From Chryseobacterium tagetis (GTDB lineage Bacteria > Bacteroidota > Bacteroidia > Flavobacteriales > Weeksellaceae): 64,000 nt of DNA. Under the pieces are notes generated by a model. That model searched no databases, had not been told where the DNA came from, and saw nothing but the letters and a program-made list of their open reading frames with translations. The stretch covers positions 62,001-126,000 of the forward strand of contig NZ_JAERSE020000001.1 in the NCBI RefSeq assembly GCF_016735585.2, written 5' to 3'. Below, piece by piece: positions 8,181 through 18,500 of the stretch. The number at the start of each line of letters is the position of its first letter. Positions within the stretch are counted from its first letter, which is position 1. The translations under genes and the position numbers were made by a program.

Positions 8181-10304
8181 TTATTCTTTGATAACTTTTT
8201 TAGAAATTACATCTTTATCAGTTTTTACTTCAATGATGTACACTCCATTTGTATAAGAAGATAAATTAATGGTTTCCTGCTCATTGTTAATTACGCCATT
8301 TTGTAATTTTTTACCAGATAAATCATATACTGTGAAAGTCGATTTTCTAGGAGCTTTAATTACATTTACGATATCTTTAGTAAGTGTTGGAGCAACAATA
8401 ATTCCGCTAGCAGTGTTGGTTGCTTCTTTAGTACCTAATACTTCGTTGTATCCAGTTACAATGATTGAATAGTTTTGAGGAGTCAACACTGGAGTTGCTG
8501 CATTATTAACAAGAGTTCCCTTGTTCGTAACTTCAATTCTATAAGTTCTACCTGCAACAGGGTTGTCTAGAACTACTTGCTCTACATTGTCTACAGTATT
8601 ATCTCCTTTTGTTGCCAGTGTCATAGGACTGTTTGCATTCAGTTTCCATGGGAAATATACTGTATTAGTTGTAGTATCAATAATTCTTACGTCCAAATCG
8701 TTTATCAATCTAGAATTTCTGTAGTTATATAAAGTTGCCCATGAGTTTGAAGTTATTTTATATTCTGGATCAACCCAAGAGATTGTAACTTTTAAAGGTG
8801 TGCCTCCTGATGCTTTAATTGATTTAGCATTTGTTACTCCACTTGTTAAAGTTTCATTATTAAAGATAATAGTATTATTAGATTTACCAACTAATAACTC
8901 GGCTCCCTTCTTAGCATCAATATATCCCCAACCATACCATGGATCTGGACCCACATTTCCTGCTTCAGCAGCAGAATGTACCATTAGCGTTTTAGCAGCG
9001 GCAGCATTTAGCTCTGCGTTATTGAATAAAGATTTATAAATCTGCATCCAAAGACCAATAATTCCGGTAACTTGTGGAGCAGACATAGATGTTCCGCTGT
9101 TAATTTGCCAAGTCTCACTTCCTGTGGTATTTTCCGCTGTTGATGCCATCCAAATATCAGTACCTGGGGCAGCAATATCCGGTTTAATACCACCATCATC
9201 TCTTGGACCTGCACTACTATAACTTGATTTTACAACATCTAGAGCATCAGTATATCTGTAGTTATTTGTGGTAATGATATCTGTAGCACCTACAACAATT
9301 ATGTTTTTAGCTAAAGATCCATAACCGATACAGTCATAACCTTGTGAACAGTTCGCAACAGGAGCCGTACCTGTCGGATATGCAGTGTATCCAGAACCGT
9401 TATAATAATAGGAAGTTGTAGTTGAACCTGAATATCCAGGACCAAATCCATAAGAGTTTCCAGCTGATTTTACAATAGTGTAACTAGGGTTATTATATAC
9501 AATTGCATCATAACTTTGATCACTTGTATAATATGTACCTTGTAAATCATAATTTGTTCCTGAGATATAGTTCCCACCCCAGTACCATCCATTGGCTGGA
9601 TAGCCATCTGCTGTCGTTTTATAATCCCATCCAGGATTGGTTCCGTAAGAATGGTTTGATATTTTAGGTTGAGCTATTAGTATTTTATCGAATACTGTAC
9701 TCGTGGTGATTGCATTAGGTAAAGTTGTTGTTGCAAACATATAAGAATCCATAGTTGAATTCACAGCAATCCCCATAGCATTTCCGGAAATTGGAACCCC
9801 GTTACTTGTAGCTGTTAATGGGGAAGATTTAGCACCAATTATACTTGCCACCCCGGTTGAGTGCGCACTGTAAGCATTTGTAGCTGCTTCAAGATTGGTA
9901 ATTCTTCCTGTTGCATTGCTGAACGCTACATGTGGAGCATATATTCTTCCGCCGTCAAATATTGTATATTTGATATTTTCTCCTTTGAATGCTGTTGAAA
10001 GCCCATTTACTCCGCCAGCAGTAGTTAGAGCATCTACGTTATTATTTAAAATCTGATTTTGATCGTCAGCTTTATAAAAGTTAGGTACATCTCCACTGAA
10101 CCCAGCTAAATTAGCTCTTAATTCTTCGATTTTTTTCTGAGTCTCTACACTCTTATCATTTCCATACACTTTTGTAACATAAGAGTCAAACTTTGCATTG
10201 TTCTCCTTGTTTTGTCTCTCAAACTCTCTTTTCAAAGCATCATTATTCTGTGCGCTAACTAAAGCTACAGCTAGTGTGCTAATTAAAAGTAAATGTTTCT
10301 TCAT
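8181..10304 (-). CDS. secreted S8 (subtilisin-like) serine protease with T9SS type A sorting domain
   Basis: A secreted endopeptidase of 707 residues from ATG 10304. An N-terminal signal peptide (KKHLLLISTLAVALVSAQ) is followed by a short helical pro-region and an S8 catalytic domain. The likely triad is Asp117 (IFDGG), His148 (SAHSTGVAS) and Ser406 (SGTSMSAP), with oxyanion Asn in KSAGNS. The DGG and HSTGV variants fit a Bacteroidota subtilase clade. A beta-sandwich region follows. The last ~75 residues form a type A T9SS sorting domain (FTVYDLSGKKLQNG ... TNGVYIIEVKTDKDVISKKVIKE), so the protein should be exported through T9SS and cleaved or anchored at the surface. A TTG three codons upstream is less likely than the ATG. 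The target is probably extracellular protein. Confidence 0.92.
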   Translation of the reverse strand: MKKHLLLISTLAVALVSAQNNDALKREFERQNKENNAKFDSYVTKVYGNDKSVETQKKIEELRANLAGFSGDVPNFYKADDQNQILNNNVDALTTAGGVNGLSTAFKGENIKYTIFDGGRIYAPHVAFSNATGRITNLEAATNAYSAHSTGVASIIGAKSSPLTATSNGVPISGNAMGIAVNSTMDSYMFATTTLPNAITTSTVFDKILIAQPKISNHSYGTNPGWDYKTTADGYPANGWYWGGNYISGTNYDLQGTYYTSDQSYDAIVYNNPSYTIVKSAGNSYGFGPGYSGSTTTSYYYNGSGYTAYPTGTAPVANCSQGYDCIGYGSLAKNIIVVGATDIITTNNYRYTDALDVVKSSYSSAGPRDDGGIKPDIAAPGTDIWMASTAENTTGSETWQINSGTSMSAPQVTGIIGLWMQIYKSLFNNAELNAAAAKTLMVHSAAEAGNVGPDPWYGWGYIDAKKGAELLVGKSNNTIIFNNETLTSGVTNAKSIKASGGTPLKVTISWVDPEYKITSNSWATLYNYRNSRLINDLDVRIIDTTTNTVYFPWKLNANSPMTLATKGDNTVDNVEQVVLDNPVAGRTYRIEVTNKGTLVNNAATPVLTPQNYSIIVTGYNEVLGTKEATNTASGIIVAPTLTKDIVNVIKAPRKSTFTVYDLSGKKLQNGVINNEQETINLSSYTNGVYIIEVKTDKDVISKKVIKE

Positions 10305-10334
10305 AACAGTCAATAATAAAATATATTAAGTTGA

Positions 10335-10342
10335 CAAATGTA
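10335..10342 (-). promoter_or_regulatory. TAnnTTTG -7 box of the subtilisin gene
   Basis: The minus strand reads TACATTTG, 30 nt before the ATG at 10304. This leaves a short AT-rich leader. Confidence 0.6.
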
Positions 10343-10545
10343 TATAAAATAATTAAAATAGGCTTTAAAATTACAATAGAATGTGTAAATTGTTATTTAG
10401 CTTTAGCTTTTTTATACAAAATTGATGTGTTAATGAAAATAATTATAGTAATTGGCAAATTGTAAAAAGATTTTTTTAACTAATTTTAAATATAAAATTG
10501 AAGTAACTTTACATTCTCTTTTAATTAAAAGCTGAAAAAATTTAG

Positions 10546-13500
10546 ATGTATTTAGTTTTTGACACAGAAACCACAGGTTTACCAAAGAATTTCAATGCTC
10601 CGCTTTCAGACTCTGATAATTGGCCAAGAATGGTTCAGATTGCGTGGCAGTTGCATGATGATGATGGAACATTAATTGAAAATCAGGATTATATAATAAA
10701 ACCTGAAGGGTACGATATTCCCTTCAACGCTGCGAGAATTCACGGAATCACAACGAAAATTGCCAATGAAGAAGGCCGTGATCTTGAAGAAATTTTAAAT
10801 GAATTTGCAAAAGTTTTAGAAAAAGTAAGAGTCGTTTCCGGGCACAATGTTGAGTTTGATTATAATATCGTTGGAGCCGAATTTTACAGAAAAAATATAA
10901 AAGACAATCTTCAGGAAAAACCAAAAGCCGATACCATGATTTTGGGTACAGATTTTTGTCAGCTTGGTGGTGGTCGTGGAGGAAGATTCAAACCTCCGAA
11001 ATTGGAAGAGCTTTACGAAAAATTATACGGTCATAAGTTTGATGAAGCCCATAACGCAGCGGCCGACGTAAATGCAACTGCTCAGGTTTTCTTCGAAATG
11101 ATGAGAATAGGAGTGATTCCTGCTGAGGTTTTAAAAACTTCAGAAGATCAGTTAGCTTACTTTAAGACACTTTATCCGGATCCTATAAAGCCTTTTGGGA
11201 TTGTTATCAGAAGACAGGTTGCAGATTTCAACAATAAGAAAAAGCAGTCTGATGTCGGGAGTATTGATGATATTGATTTAGGGAAATACTTTAATTTCGA
11301 TAATAAAAGTGTTTTCTCAACTTTAACGGCGACTTCAAGTATTAATGATTTAATAAAAAAAGCTTCAGACGAAAATTTTCCTGCAGTCGGAATGGTTGAT
11401 TTGGGAAATATGATGGGAGCTTTTAAATTTGTTTCTGCCGTAGAATCTACCAACTCTGATCGTTCAAAAAAACATAAGGAATATTTAGCTAAAAAACAGG
11501 AAGCTGAGGAAAACGGAACGGATTTTAATGAAGAAGAACCGATTTCTGAGGAATTAATTCCCGTTGTTGGATGTGAATTTTATATTTCAGATCGTTACGA
11601 ACAGAAACAGTTTACCAAAGATGATCCCGACAGAAGAACACAGGTCGTTTTGTTGGCGAAAGATTTTAACGGATATAAAAATTTAGCGAAACTTTCGAGT
11701 ATTGGTTTTCTGAAAGGTTTTTATTTCGGAGTTCCAAGGATTAGCCGTGAATTAATTGCTGAATATAAAGAAGGAATTATCGCTTTGACTTCAGGGATTA
11801 ATGGTGATATTCCGGATGCGATTTTAAATACGGGTGAACAAAAAGGGGAAGAGCTTTTCAAATGGTGGAAAGATACTTTTGAAGATGACTTTTATGTGCA
11901 GATTCAAAACCATCAACTTCCCGAAGAAGAGCATTTGAATGATGTTTTATTGCATTTTGCAGATAAATATAATGTTAAAATTTTAGCTCAGAACCAAACC
12001 TATTATACCAACAAAGACGATTCCAATATTCAGGATATTGTAAGCTGTATCAAAGATGGTGAAAAACTGACAACTCCTGTTGGGAAAGGTTTCGGAAAGA
12101 GAAGAGGATTGGCGACGGGAGAATATTATATTAAAAATTCTCATGAAATTAAGGAGGCTTTTTTAGCTTATCCCGATGCTTTTGATGCATATGAAGAATT
12201 TTTCGCAAAATTCAGCCCATATACTTTAAAAAGAGATGTTCTCCTTCCAAAATTTGATATTCCGGAAGAATTTATTCATGCCGAAGATGAAATAGATGGC
12301 GGAAAACGTGGGGAAATGGCGTATTTAACGCACCTAACCTATGAAGGAGCGAAAAAGAGATATGAAGCGACAGGAATTACTCCTGAAATTAAAGAACGTC
12401 TTGATTTTGAGCTTGAAGTTGTTGCCAATACAGGATATCCCGGTTACTTTTTGATTGTACAGGATTTCTGTAATGAAGCCCGGAAAATGGGGGTTTGGGT
12501 TGGTCCAGGACGTGGTTCTGCAGCAGGATCTGCTGTTGCCTATTGTACCGGAATTACCAATGTTGATCCCATTAAATATGATCTCCTTTTTGAGAGATTC
12601 CTGAATCCTGAAAGGATTTCCATGCCCGATATTGATATCGATTTCGATGATGAAGGACGTGATAAAATTATTAAATGGGTTGTTGAAAAATACGGTAAAA
12701 ATCAGGTAGCACAGATCATTACATATTCCGTTTTGGGTGGTAAATCTGCCATTAAAGATGCGGGAAGAGTTTTAGATGTTCCGATTCCTGATACCAATAA
12801 TATTGCAAAACTGATTCCTCCAAGTCCGGGGATGAATATTGCAAAAGCTTTATCAAAATATGATAAGCTGAAACCTGAAGAACAAATGCTTGTCGATGAG
12901 ATGAAGTATGTTCTTAACACTCCTGATGATGCACGTCACGGAGTTTTGGCAAGTGCCAAGAAAATGGAAGGCTGTATACGAAATACAGGAATTCATGCTT
13001 GTGGGGTTATTATTACACCTGAAGATGTGAGTAATCTTGTTCCCGTGACCATTGCTGCAAAAGATGCCGATATTTTGGTGTCGCAGTTTGATAACTCGGT
13101 GGCGGAAAGCGCAGGTCTTTTGAAGATGGACTTCTTGGGTTTAAGAACTTTAACGATCATTAAAGATGCTTTAAAAATAGTTAAAGCAAGACACGGAGTT
13201 GATATTGATCCGGATTTGATTCCTTTGGATGATGCTAAAACCTATCAATTATTTAAAGAAGGAAGAACGGTCGGGATTTTCCAGTATGAAAGTCCGGGAA
13301 TGCAAAAGTATATGAGAGAGCTGAAACCGACAGTTTTTGCCGATCTTATTGCCATGAATGCTCTTTACCGACCGGGTCCGATTAAATACATTCCAAACTT
13401 TATTAACAGAAAACATGGTATTGAAGAAATTGTCTATGATTTACCGGAAACTGAGGAGTATTTAAAGGAAACTTATGGAATTACCGTTTACCAGGAGCAG

Positions 13501-15225
13501 GTAATGCTTCTGTCTCAAAAATTGGCCAACTTTACAAAAGGTGAAGCCGATACTTTGAGAAAAGCGATGGGTAAAAAGCAGATTGAGGTTCTGAATAAAA
13601 TGTACCCAAAATTCATCGAAGGCGGAAGAAAAAACAATCTCGATGAAGGTCCATTGGAGAAAATCTGGAATGACTGGAAAGCTTTCGCTGAATACGCTTT
13701 TAACAAATCTCACTCTACTTGTTATGCATTCATTGCGTATCAAACTGCTTATTTAAAAGCCAATTATCCGGCAGAATATATGGCGAGTGTGATGAGTAAT
13801 AACATTAACAACACAGAATCTATTACAATGTTCATGGAAGACTGTAAAAGTATCGGAGTTGATGTTTTAGGACCGGATGTGAATGAATCTCAATATAAAT
13901 TCTCTGTAAACGAAAAAGGACAGATCCGTTTTGGGTTGGGAGCAATTAAAGGAATTGGAGAAGGACCGAGTGAGGCGATTACACGAGAAAGAGAAAACGG
14001 AAGATTTAAAAATATTTATGATTTCTTTGAAAGAATTTTACCTTCTCAAATGAATAAAAGAGTATCGGAAAGTTTAGTGTTGGCAGGAGCTTTTGATGAA
14101 CTTGATAATTTCCATAGAGGTCAGTATTTTGATATTGACATGGCGGGAAGAACCAATTTGGAGAGACTGATCAGATACGGGCAAAGCTTTCAGGAGAGTA
14201 AAAATGAGATGGAAAATTCTCTTTTTGCGGATTTTGCAGAAGAAGTTCAGATCGAGCAGCCTAAATTAGCGCCTTGTCCTGAATGGCCCAATATGCATAA
14301 GCTTAATAAAGAAAAAGAGATCATTGGTTTCTATCTTTCTGCACATCCGCTGGATGAATTTAAATACCAATATCAATTTATGCAGGGAAGTCTTTCTAAG
14401 AAAAATGTTTTGGAGAAAGATGAAGAAGCAAAAGTTGTTGTGGATGAAGCTCCTATTTTAGAACAGGATTCTGTAGAAGAAACGGCAGATTTAACGGAAA
14501 TTGTTTCTGATGATATTGTGGCAGGAGAAGAAGAGGAGATCATTGAAGAGGTAACAAAAAAAGCAGAACCTAAAGGGGTTTTCGGATTTTTAAATCTTGA
14601 TGAGGTGGATGCGTACAAAGAACAGGCTTTTGCCAATAAGCAGGAAGAACTGTTTGAAGAAAAGAAAAAAGATTGGAAAACGCTTCAGAAAGAAAGAGAA
14701 AACGGAGGCGGTGGAAAAGAATATACTGTTGCCGGTCTGATCACGGAATATGTAGTGAAAGACGGTTTCCGAAGTGGTGAAAAGGTTGCTTTTGTGACGT
14801 TGGAAGACTATTCCGGGTCGTATTCTTTCAGACTGGGAGATCGTGATTATATGAAGTTGAAAGAAAAGTTGGAGGTTCAGCGATTTGTTATTTTGAAGAT
14901 AAAATTTGCCCAGGTAAAAGACGGAAGAGTTTTCGTGAATGTAAATGACGTGATCGAGCTTCAGGAAGCTTTTGAAAGATTTGCAAAGAGTATTTCTTTG
15001 GTAATGGATGTCATGGATTTCCGACCGGAAGATCTTACGTTCTTCAGATCCGTTCTGGAGCGGAATCAAGGAAATCAAAAACTGAAATTTTATATTAAAA
15101 ACGTTGACGATGAATTGAATACGGAACATCTGGAAGTGCAATCGATGAAACATTCGGTGGATCTGAATGGTGATTTGATAAAACAGATACAATTGCTCAA
15201 TAAATATGAGTTTTATTTAAATTAA
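10546..15225 (+). CDS. dnaE: DNA polymerase III alpha subunit with fused N-terminal DnaQ-like exonuclease
   Basis: A replicative polymerase of 1559 residues, longer than the ~1160 of E. coli DnaE because a DEDDh 3'-5' exonuclease is fused at the N terminus (about 1-190): FDTETTG (Asp6, Glu8), GHNVEFDYN (Asp105) and HNAAADVNAT (His169, Asp174) are all intact. The following PHP domain (about 250-560) has lost its metal ligands: the HxH start reads TLT and TDHG reads VDLG. The C-family polymerase core has VGPGRGSAAGS, PDIDIDFDDEGRD (Asp695, 697, 699) and KMDFLGL (Asp862). A candidate clamp-binding motif (ENSLF, about 1222-1226) precedes an acidic linker (about 1300-1350) and an OB-fold (about 1390-1470). 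Proofreading in cis by the fused exonuclease is inferred. It appears monocistronic with a 3' terminator. Confidence 0.93.
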   Translation: MYLVFDTETTGLPKNFNAPLSDSDNWPRMVQIAWQLHDDDGTLIENQDYIIKPEGYDIPFNAARIHGITTKIANEEGRDLEEILNEFAKVLEKVRVVSGHNVEFDYNIVGAEFYRKNIKDNLQEKPKADTMILGTDFCQLGGGRGGRFKPPKLEELYEKLYGHKFDEAHNAAADVNATAQVFFEMMRIGVIPAEVLKTSEDQLAYFKTLYPDPIKPFGIVIRRQVADFNNKKKQSDVGSIDDIDLGKYFNFDNKSVFSTLTATSSINDLIKKASDENFPAVGMVDLGNMMGAFKFVSAVESTNSDRSKKHKEYLAKKQEAEENGTDFNEEEPISEELIPVVGCEFYISDRYEQKQFTKDDPDRRTQVVLLAKDFNGYKNLAKLSSIGFLKGFYFGVPRISRELIAEYKEGIIALTSGINGDIPDAILNTGEQKGEELFKWWKDTFEDDFYVQIQNHQLPEEEHLNDVLLHFADKYNVKILAQNQTYYTNKDDSNIQDIVSCIKDGEKLTTPVGKGFGKRRGLATGEYYIKNSHEIKEAFLAYPDAFDAYEEFFAKFSPYTLKRDVLLPKFDIPEEFIHAEDEIDGGKRGEMAYLTHLTYEGAKKRYEATGITPEIKERLDFELEVVANTGYPGYFLIVQDFCNEARKMGVWVGPGRGSAAGSAVAYCTGITNVDPIKYDLLFERFLNPERISMPDIDIDFDDEGRDKIIKWVVEKYGKNQVAQIITYSVLGGKSAIKDAGRVLDVPIPDTNNIAKLIPPSPGMNIAKALSKYDKLKPEEQMLVDEMKYVLNTPDDARHGVLASAKKMEGCIRNTGIHACGVIITPEDVSNLVPVTIAAKDADILVSQFDNSVAESAGLLKMDFLGLRTLTIIKDALKIVKARHGVDIDPDLIPLDDAKTYQLFKEGRTVGIFQYESPGMQKYMRELKPTVFADLIAMNALYRPGPIKYIPNFINRKHGIEEIVYDLPETEEYLKETYGITVYQEQVMLLSQKLANFTKGEADTLRKAMGKKQIEVLNKMYPKFIEGGRKNNLDEGPLEKIWNDWKAFAEYAFNKSHSTCYAFIAYQTAYLKANYPAEYMASVMSNNINNTESITMFMEDCKSIGVDVLGPDVNESQYKFSVNEKGQIRFGLGAIKGIGEGPSEAITRERENGRFKNIYDFFERILPSQMNKRVSESLVLAGAFDELDNFHRGQYFDIDMAGRTNLERLIRYGQSFQESKNEMENSLFADFAEEVQIEQPKLAPCPEWPNMHKLNKEKEIIGFYLSAHPLDEFKYQYQFMQGSLSKKNVLEKDEEAKVVVDEAPILEQDSVEETADLTEIVSDDIVAGEEEEIIEEVTKKAEPKGVFGFLNLDEVDAYKEQAFANKQEELFEEKKKDWKTLQKERENGGGGKEYTVAGLITEYVVKDGFRSGEKVAFVTLEDYSGSYSFRLGDRDYMKLKEKLEVQRFVILKIKFAQVKDGRVFVNVNDVIELQEAFERFAKSISLVMDVMDFRPEDLTFFRSVLERNQGNQKLKFYIKNVDDELNTEHLEVQSMKHSVDLNGDLIKQIQLLNKYEFYLN

Positions 15226-15253
15226 AATAAAGATTTTTTGTCTTTTTAATGTT

Positions 15254-15278
15254 AAAAGTGGCTTTTTAAGTCACTTTT
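15254..15278 (+). terminator. intrinsic terminator of dnaE
   Basis: AAAAGTGGCTT pairs with AAGTCACTTTT (one G-T wobble), followed by a T-run, 29 nt after the dnaE stop. Confidence 0.7.
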
Positions 15279-15501
15279 TTTCATTTTTTAATTGTAAAAA
15301 AAGCCTAAATAATATTCTTTATTCTTTGAAATATATTTTTATTTTAATTAATTGATATTAAGATTGTTGTAGATATGTCTCTTTTTATTGATTTTTTATT
15401 TTAATCTCTTTAGTTGTGTTTTTTATCAATGAAAATTAAAGTTTTGTTAAAAAATATTTAACGAAATATTAATTTTAAGTAAAATTATATTGATTGTTTT
15501 G

Positions 15502-15509
15502 TATTTTTA
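15502..15509 (+). promoter_or_regulatory. candidate -7 box (TATTTTTA) of the FN3/GEVED protein gene
   Basis: TATTTTTA differs from TAnnTTTG only at the last base. It lies 22 nt upstream of the ATG at 15531. Confidence 0.45.
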
Positions 15510-15530
15510 CCGCAATAATATTTAATAAGC

Positions 15531-18500
15531 ATGAAGAAACTTTACAAAAATCCATGGCAGTGGTGCTGCGGTTTGAAAAATGTGGGAATTACGGTTCTTG
15601 CACTTTTTGGAGCTGTGCAAGGATTAAATGCACAGGTGAATAATTACACATTTTCACAGAGCTCCGGAACGTTTAACAGTATTTCAGCTACTGGTACCCT
15701 TGTTACAGGGAGTGATGCTACAACTATCACAACTAATGATACCTCCGGATGGCCGGTTACAATTCCTTTTAATTTCAATTTCAATGGTACTGGTTATACT
15801 TCAATTTATTTGAATTCTAACGGTGGAGCGACATTTGGAACTACAACAAGTACAAGTTCGGGTGTAATTTCAGCAACAACAGCCTATTCGGGAGCTATTG
15901 GGGTTATGAATAGGGATTTATGGGGAGTATTTGTTACTTCAGGAGTCACCACGAGTGGTTCAAACACTATTACTAATGTGGCTTCTTTTAAAGGAATTGA
16001 AGTAGGAAAAGAATTAGGCAATACTACTACTAATGGGATTCCGGCTGGTACTACGGTAACGGCTTTTAATGAAACGGCAGGAACAATCACTATGTCGGCT
16101 GCGGCTACATTAAGTTCTTCTACAGCGGTGGTTCGATATGGGACAGGTAAAATTTTTACATCGGTAGAAGGAACAGCTCCTAACAGAGTTTTTGTTATAG
16201 AATGGAAAGGTTATAATGATTATGGTACAACAGCAGATTTAAGTAACTATCTTAATTTTCAATTGAGATTATCAGAAACTTCTAATAGTGCTTCTGTTGT
16301 TTATGGACCCAATTATAATATCTATACTACTGCAAGAACTAATCAGATAGGTTTAAGAGGTGCTTCGGCGAGTGATTTTAATAACAGATCAGGTGCTACT
16401 GGTACTGCCTGGACAAGTACAACGGCTGGAACGTCTAATAGTGCTACTGTTTCAAGAGATAACACAAACTTTCCTGCTTCTGGTTTAACGTATGTTTGGA
16501 CGCCTCCTAGTTGTTATGCACCAAGTGCTTTAACTGTTGCAAGTGCGAGTATAACAGCAAGTGGAGCAACAGCTTCTTGGACTGCTGCTTTAGTGGCACC
16601 TAGTGGATATGAAGTATATTATAGTACTTCAAATACAGCCCCTTCATCAAGTACAGTTTTAAATGCAACAAATTCTGTTAGCTCAACAACAACGTCAGCT
16701 CCAATAAGCGGATTAGCTTCTTCTACTACTTATTATGTTTGGGTAAGATCATCGTGTTCAGGAACCGATAAGAGTACTTGGACGGCAGTAACATCATTTA
16801 CAACATTAGCTACATGTTTTGCTCCAACAGCGATTGTGACTACAGGATCGACTTCTGCTACAATAGATCTTTCTTGGACGGCGGCTACACCAGTACCTAC
16901 ACTAGGATATGAAATCTATTACAGTACAAGTAGTACAGCTCCTAGTTCATCTACTCCGGCTACTATTACTAATATTACGGGTACTACTTATACCATTCCT
17001 GGATTAGCAGCTAACACAGCTTATTATATTTGGGTAAGATCAAAATGTAGTTCTACTGATCAAAGTACATGGTCTTCTTCTGTTACGGGGTATACAGGGT
17101 ATTGTGTTCCTACAGGAGGAAGCAGTTCTACAACATACTATTTAAAAACAATTACAACTACCAATGCAGTTACCAATTTGGCTTATACTGCAAGTTCTTA
17201 TTCTGCATATGTAAATAATGCAACAACGACTTCATTCTCTAGTTATCCTGGAGGCTCATTTAATTATGCATTGGCAAACTCTACGACAGCTACTTGTTAT
17301 TTTTACATCTGGGTAGATTGGAATAATGATTTAGATTTCAATGATGCAGGAGAGACTATGTTGGCAACGACTACATATGCGGCGACAAGTTCAGGAACCT
17401 TTACAGTTCCGTCAACTCAGGCTTTAGGTTCATACAGAGCAAGAATTGCGTTATCAGAATCTGGAGCAATTACTTCTTGTGGACCTGCTCCTTATGGAAA
17501 CTATGTAGACTTTACATTTAATGTTGTTGCTGCGCCTAGTTGTTTAATTCCAACTGCAGTTACATTTACAGGAGCTTCTTCAAATACAGCTAATGTTTCT
17601 TGGACGGCACCGACACCTGCACCTGCACAAGGGTACGAAATTTATTATAGCACAAGTAGTACGGCTCCTAGTTCATCTACTCCGGCTACTATTACCAATA
17701 TTACAGGTACTACTTATACCATCCCTGGATTAGCGGCTGATACAACGTATTATATTTGGGTAAGATCAAAATGTAGTTCTACCGATCAAAGTGCATGGTC
17801 TACTTCTACTACTGCATATACAGGATATTGTGTTCCTACAGGAGGAAGCGGTTCTACAACATATTATTTAAAAACAATTACAACTACCAATGCAGTTACC
17901 AATTTGGCTTACACTGCAAGTTCTTATTCTGCATATGTAAACAATGCAACAACGACTTCATTCTCTAGTTATCCTGGAGGTTCATTTAATTATGCATTGG
18001 CAAACTCTACGACAGCTACTTGTTATTTTTACATCTGGGTAGACTGGAATAATGACTTGGACTTCAATGATGCAGGAGAGACTGTTTTAGCAACAACTAC
18101 ATATGCGGCGACAAGTTCAGGAACCTTTACAGTTCCGTCAACTCAGGCTTTAGGTTCATACAGAGCAAGAATTGCATTGTCGGAATCGGGAGCAATTACT
18201 TCTTGTGGGCCTGCTCCTTACGGAAATTATGTAGACTTTACATTTAATGTTGTTGCAGCACCTACTTGTTTTGCTCCAACTGGAATTACAATGTCTAATA
18301 TTACTGGAAACTCTGCTACAGTTTCTTGGACGGCAGCTACACCTGCTCCAGCGCAAGGATATGATATCTATTATAGTACTTCAAATACTGCGCCTGCTGC
18401 AAGTGCAACACCAAACCAAACAGGGGTAACAGCATTGACTACATCAATTTCTCCATTATCTCCGCTTACTACATATTATGTATGGGTAAGATCTCACTGT

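Larger units (their letters stand above)
15226..15530 (+). other. 305-bp intergenic region between dnaE and the large surface-protein gene
   Basis: It holds the dnaE terminator near its left end, then about 220 bp of very AT-rich sequence without an open frame. A promoter-like box sits at 15502-15509, 22 nt before the next ATG. I see no RNA gene or repeat in it. Confidence 0.6.

Noticed and set aside
14590..15192. 200-codon open frame on the minus strand inside the end of dnaE
   Set aside because: It overlaps the conserved OB-fold region of dnaE, has no family resemblance and no promoter or start context. It is a shadow of the AT-rich codon pattern.
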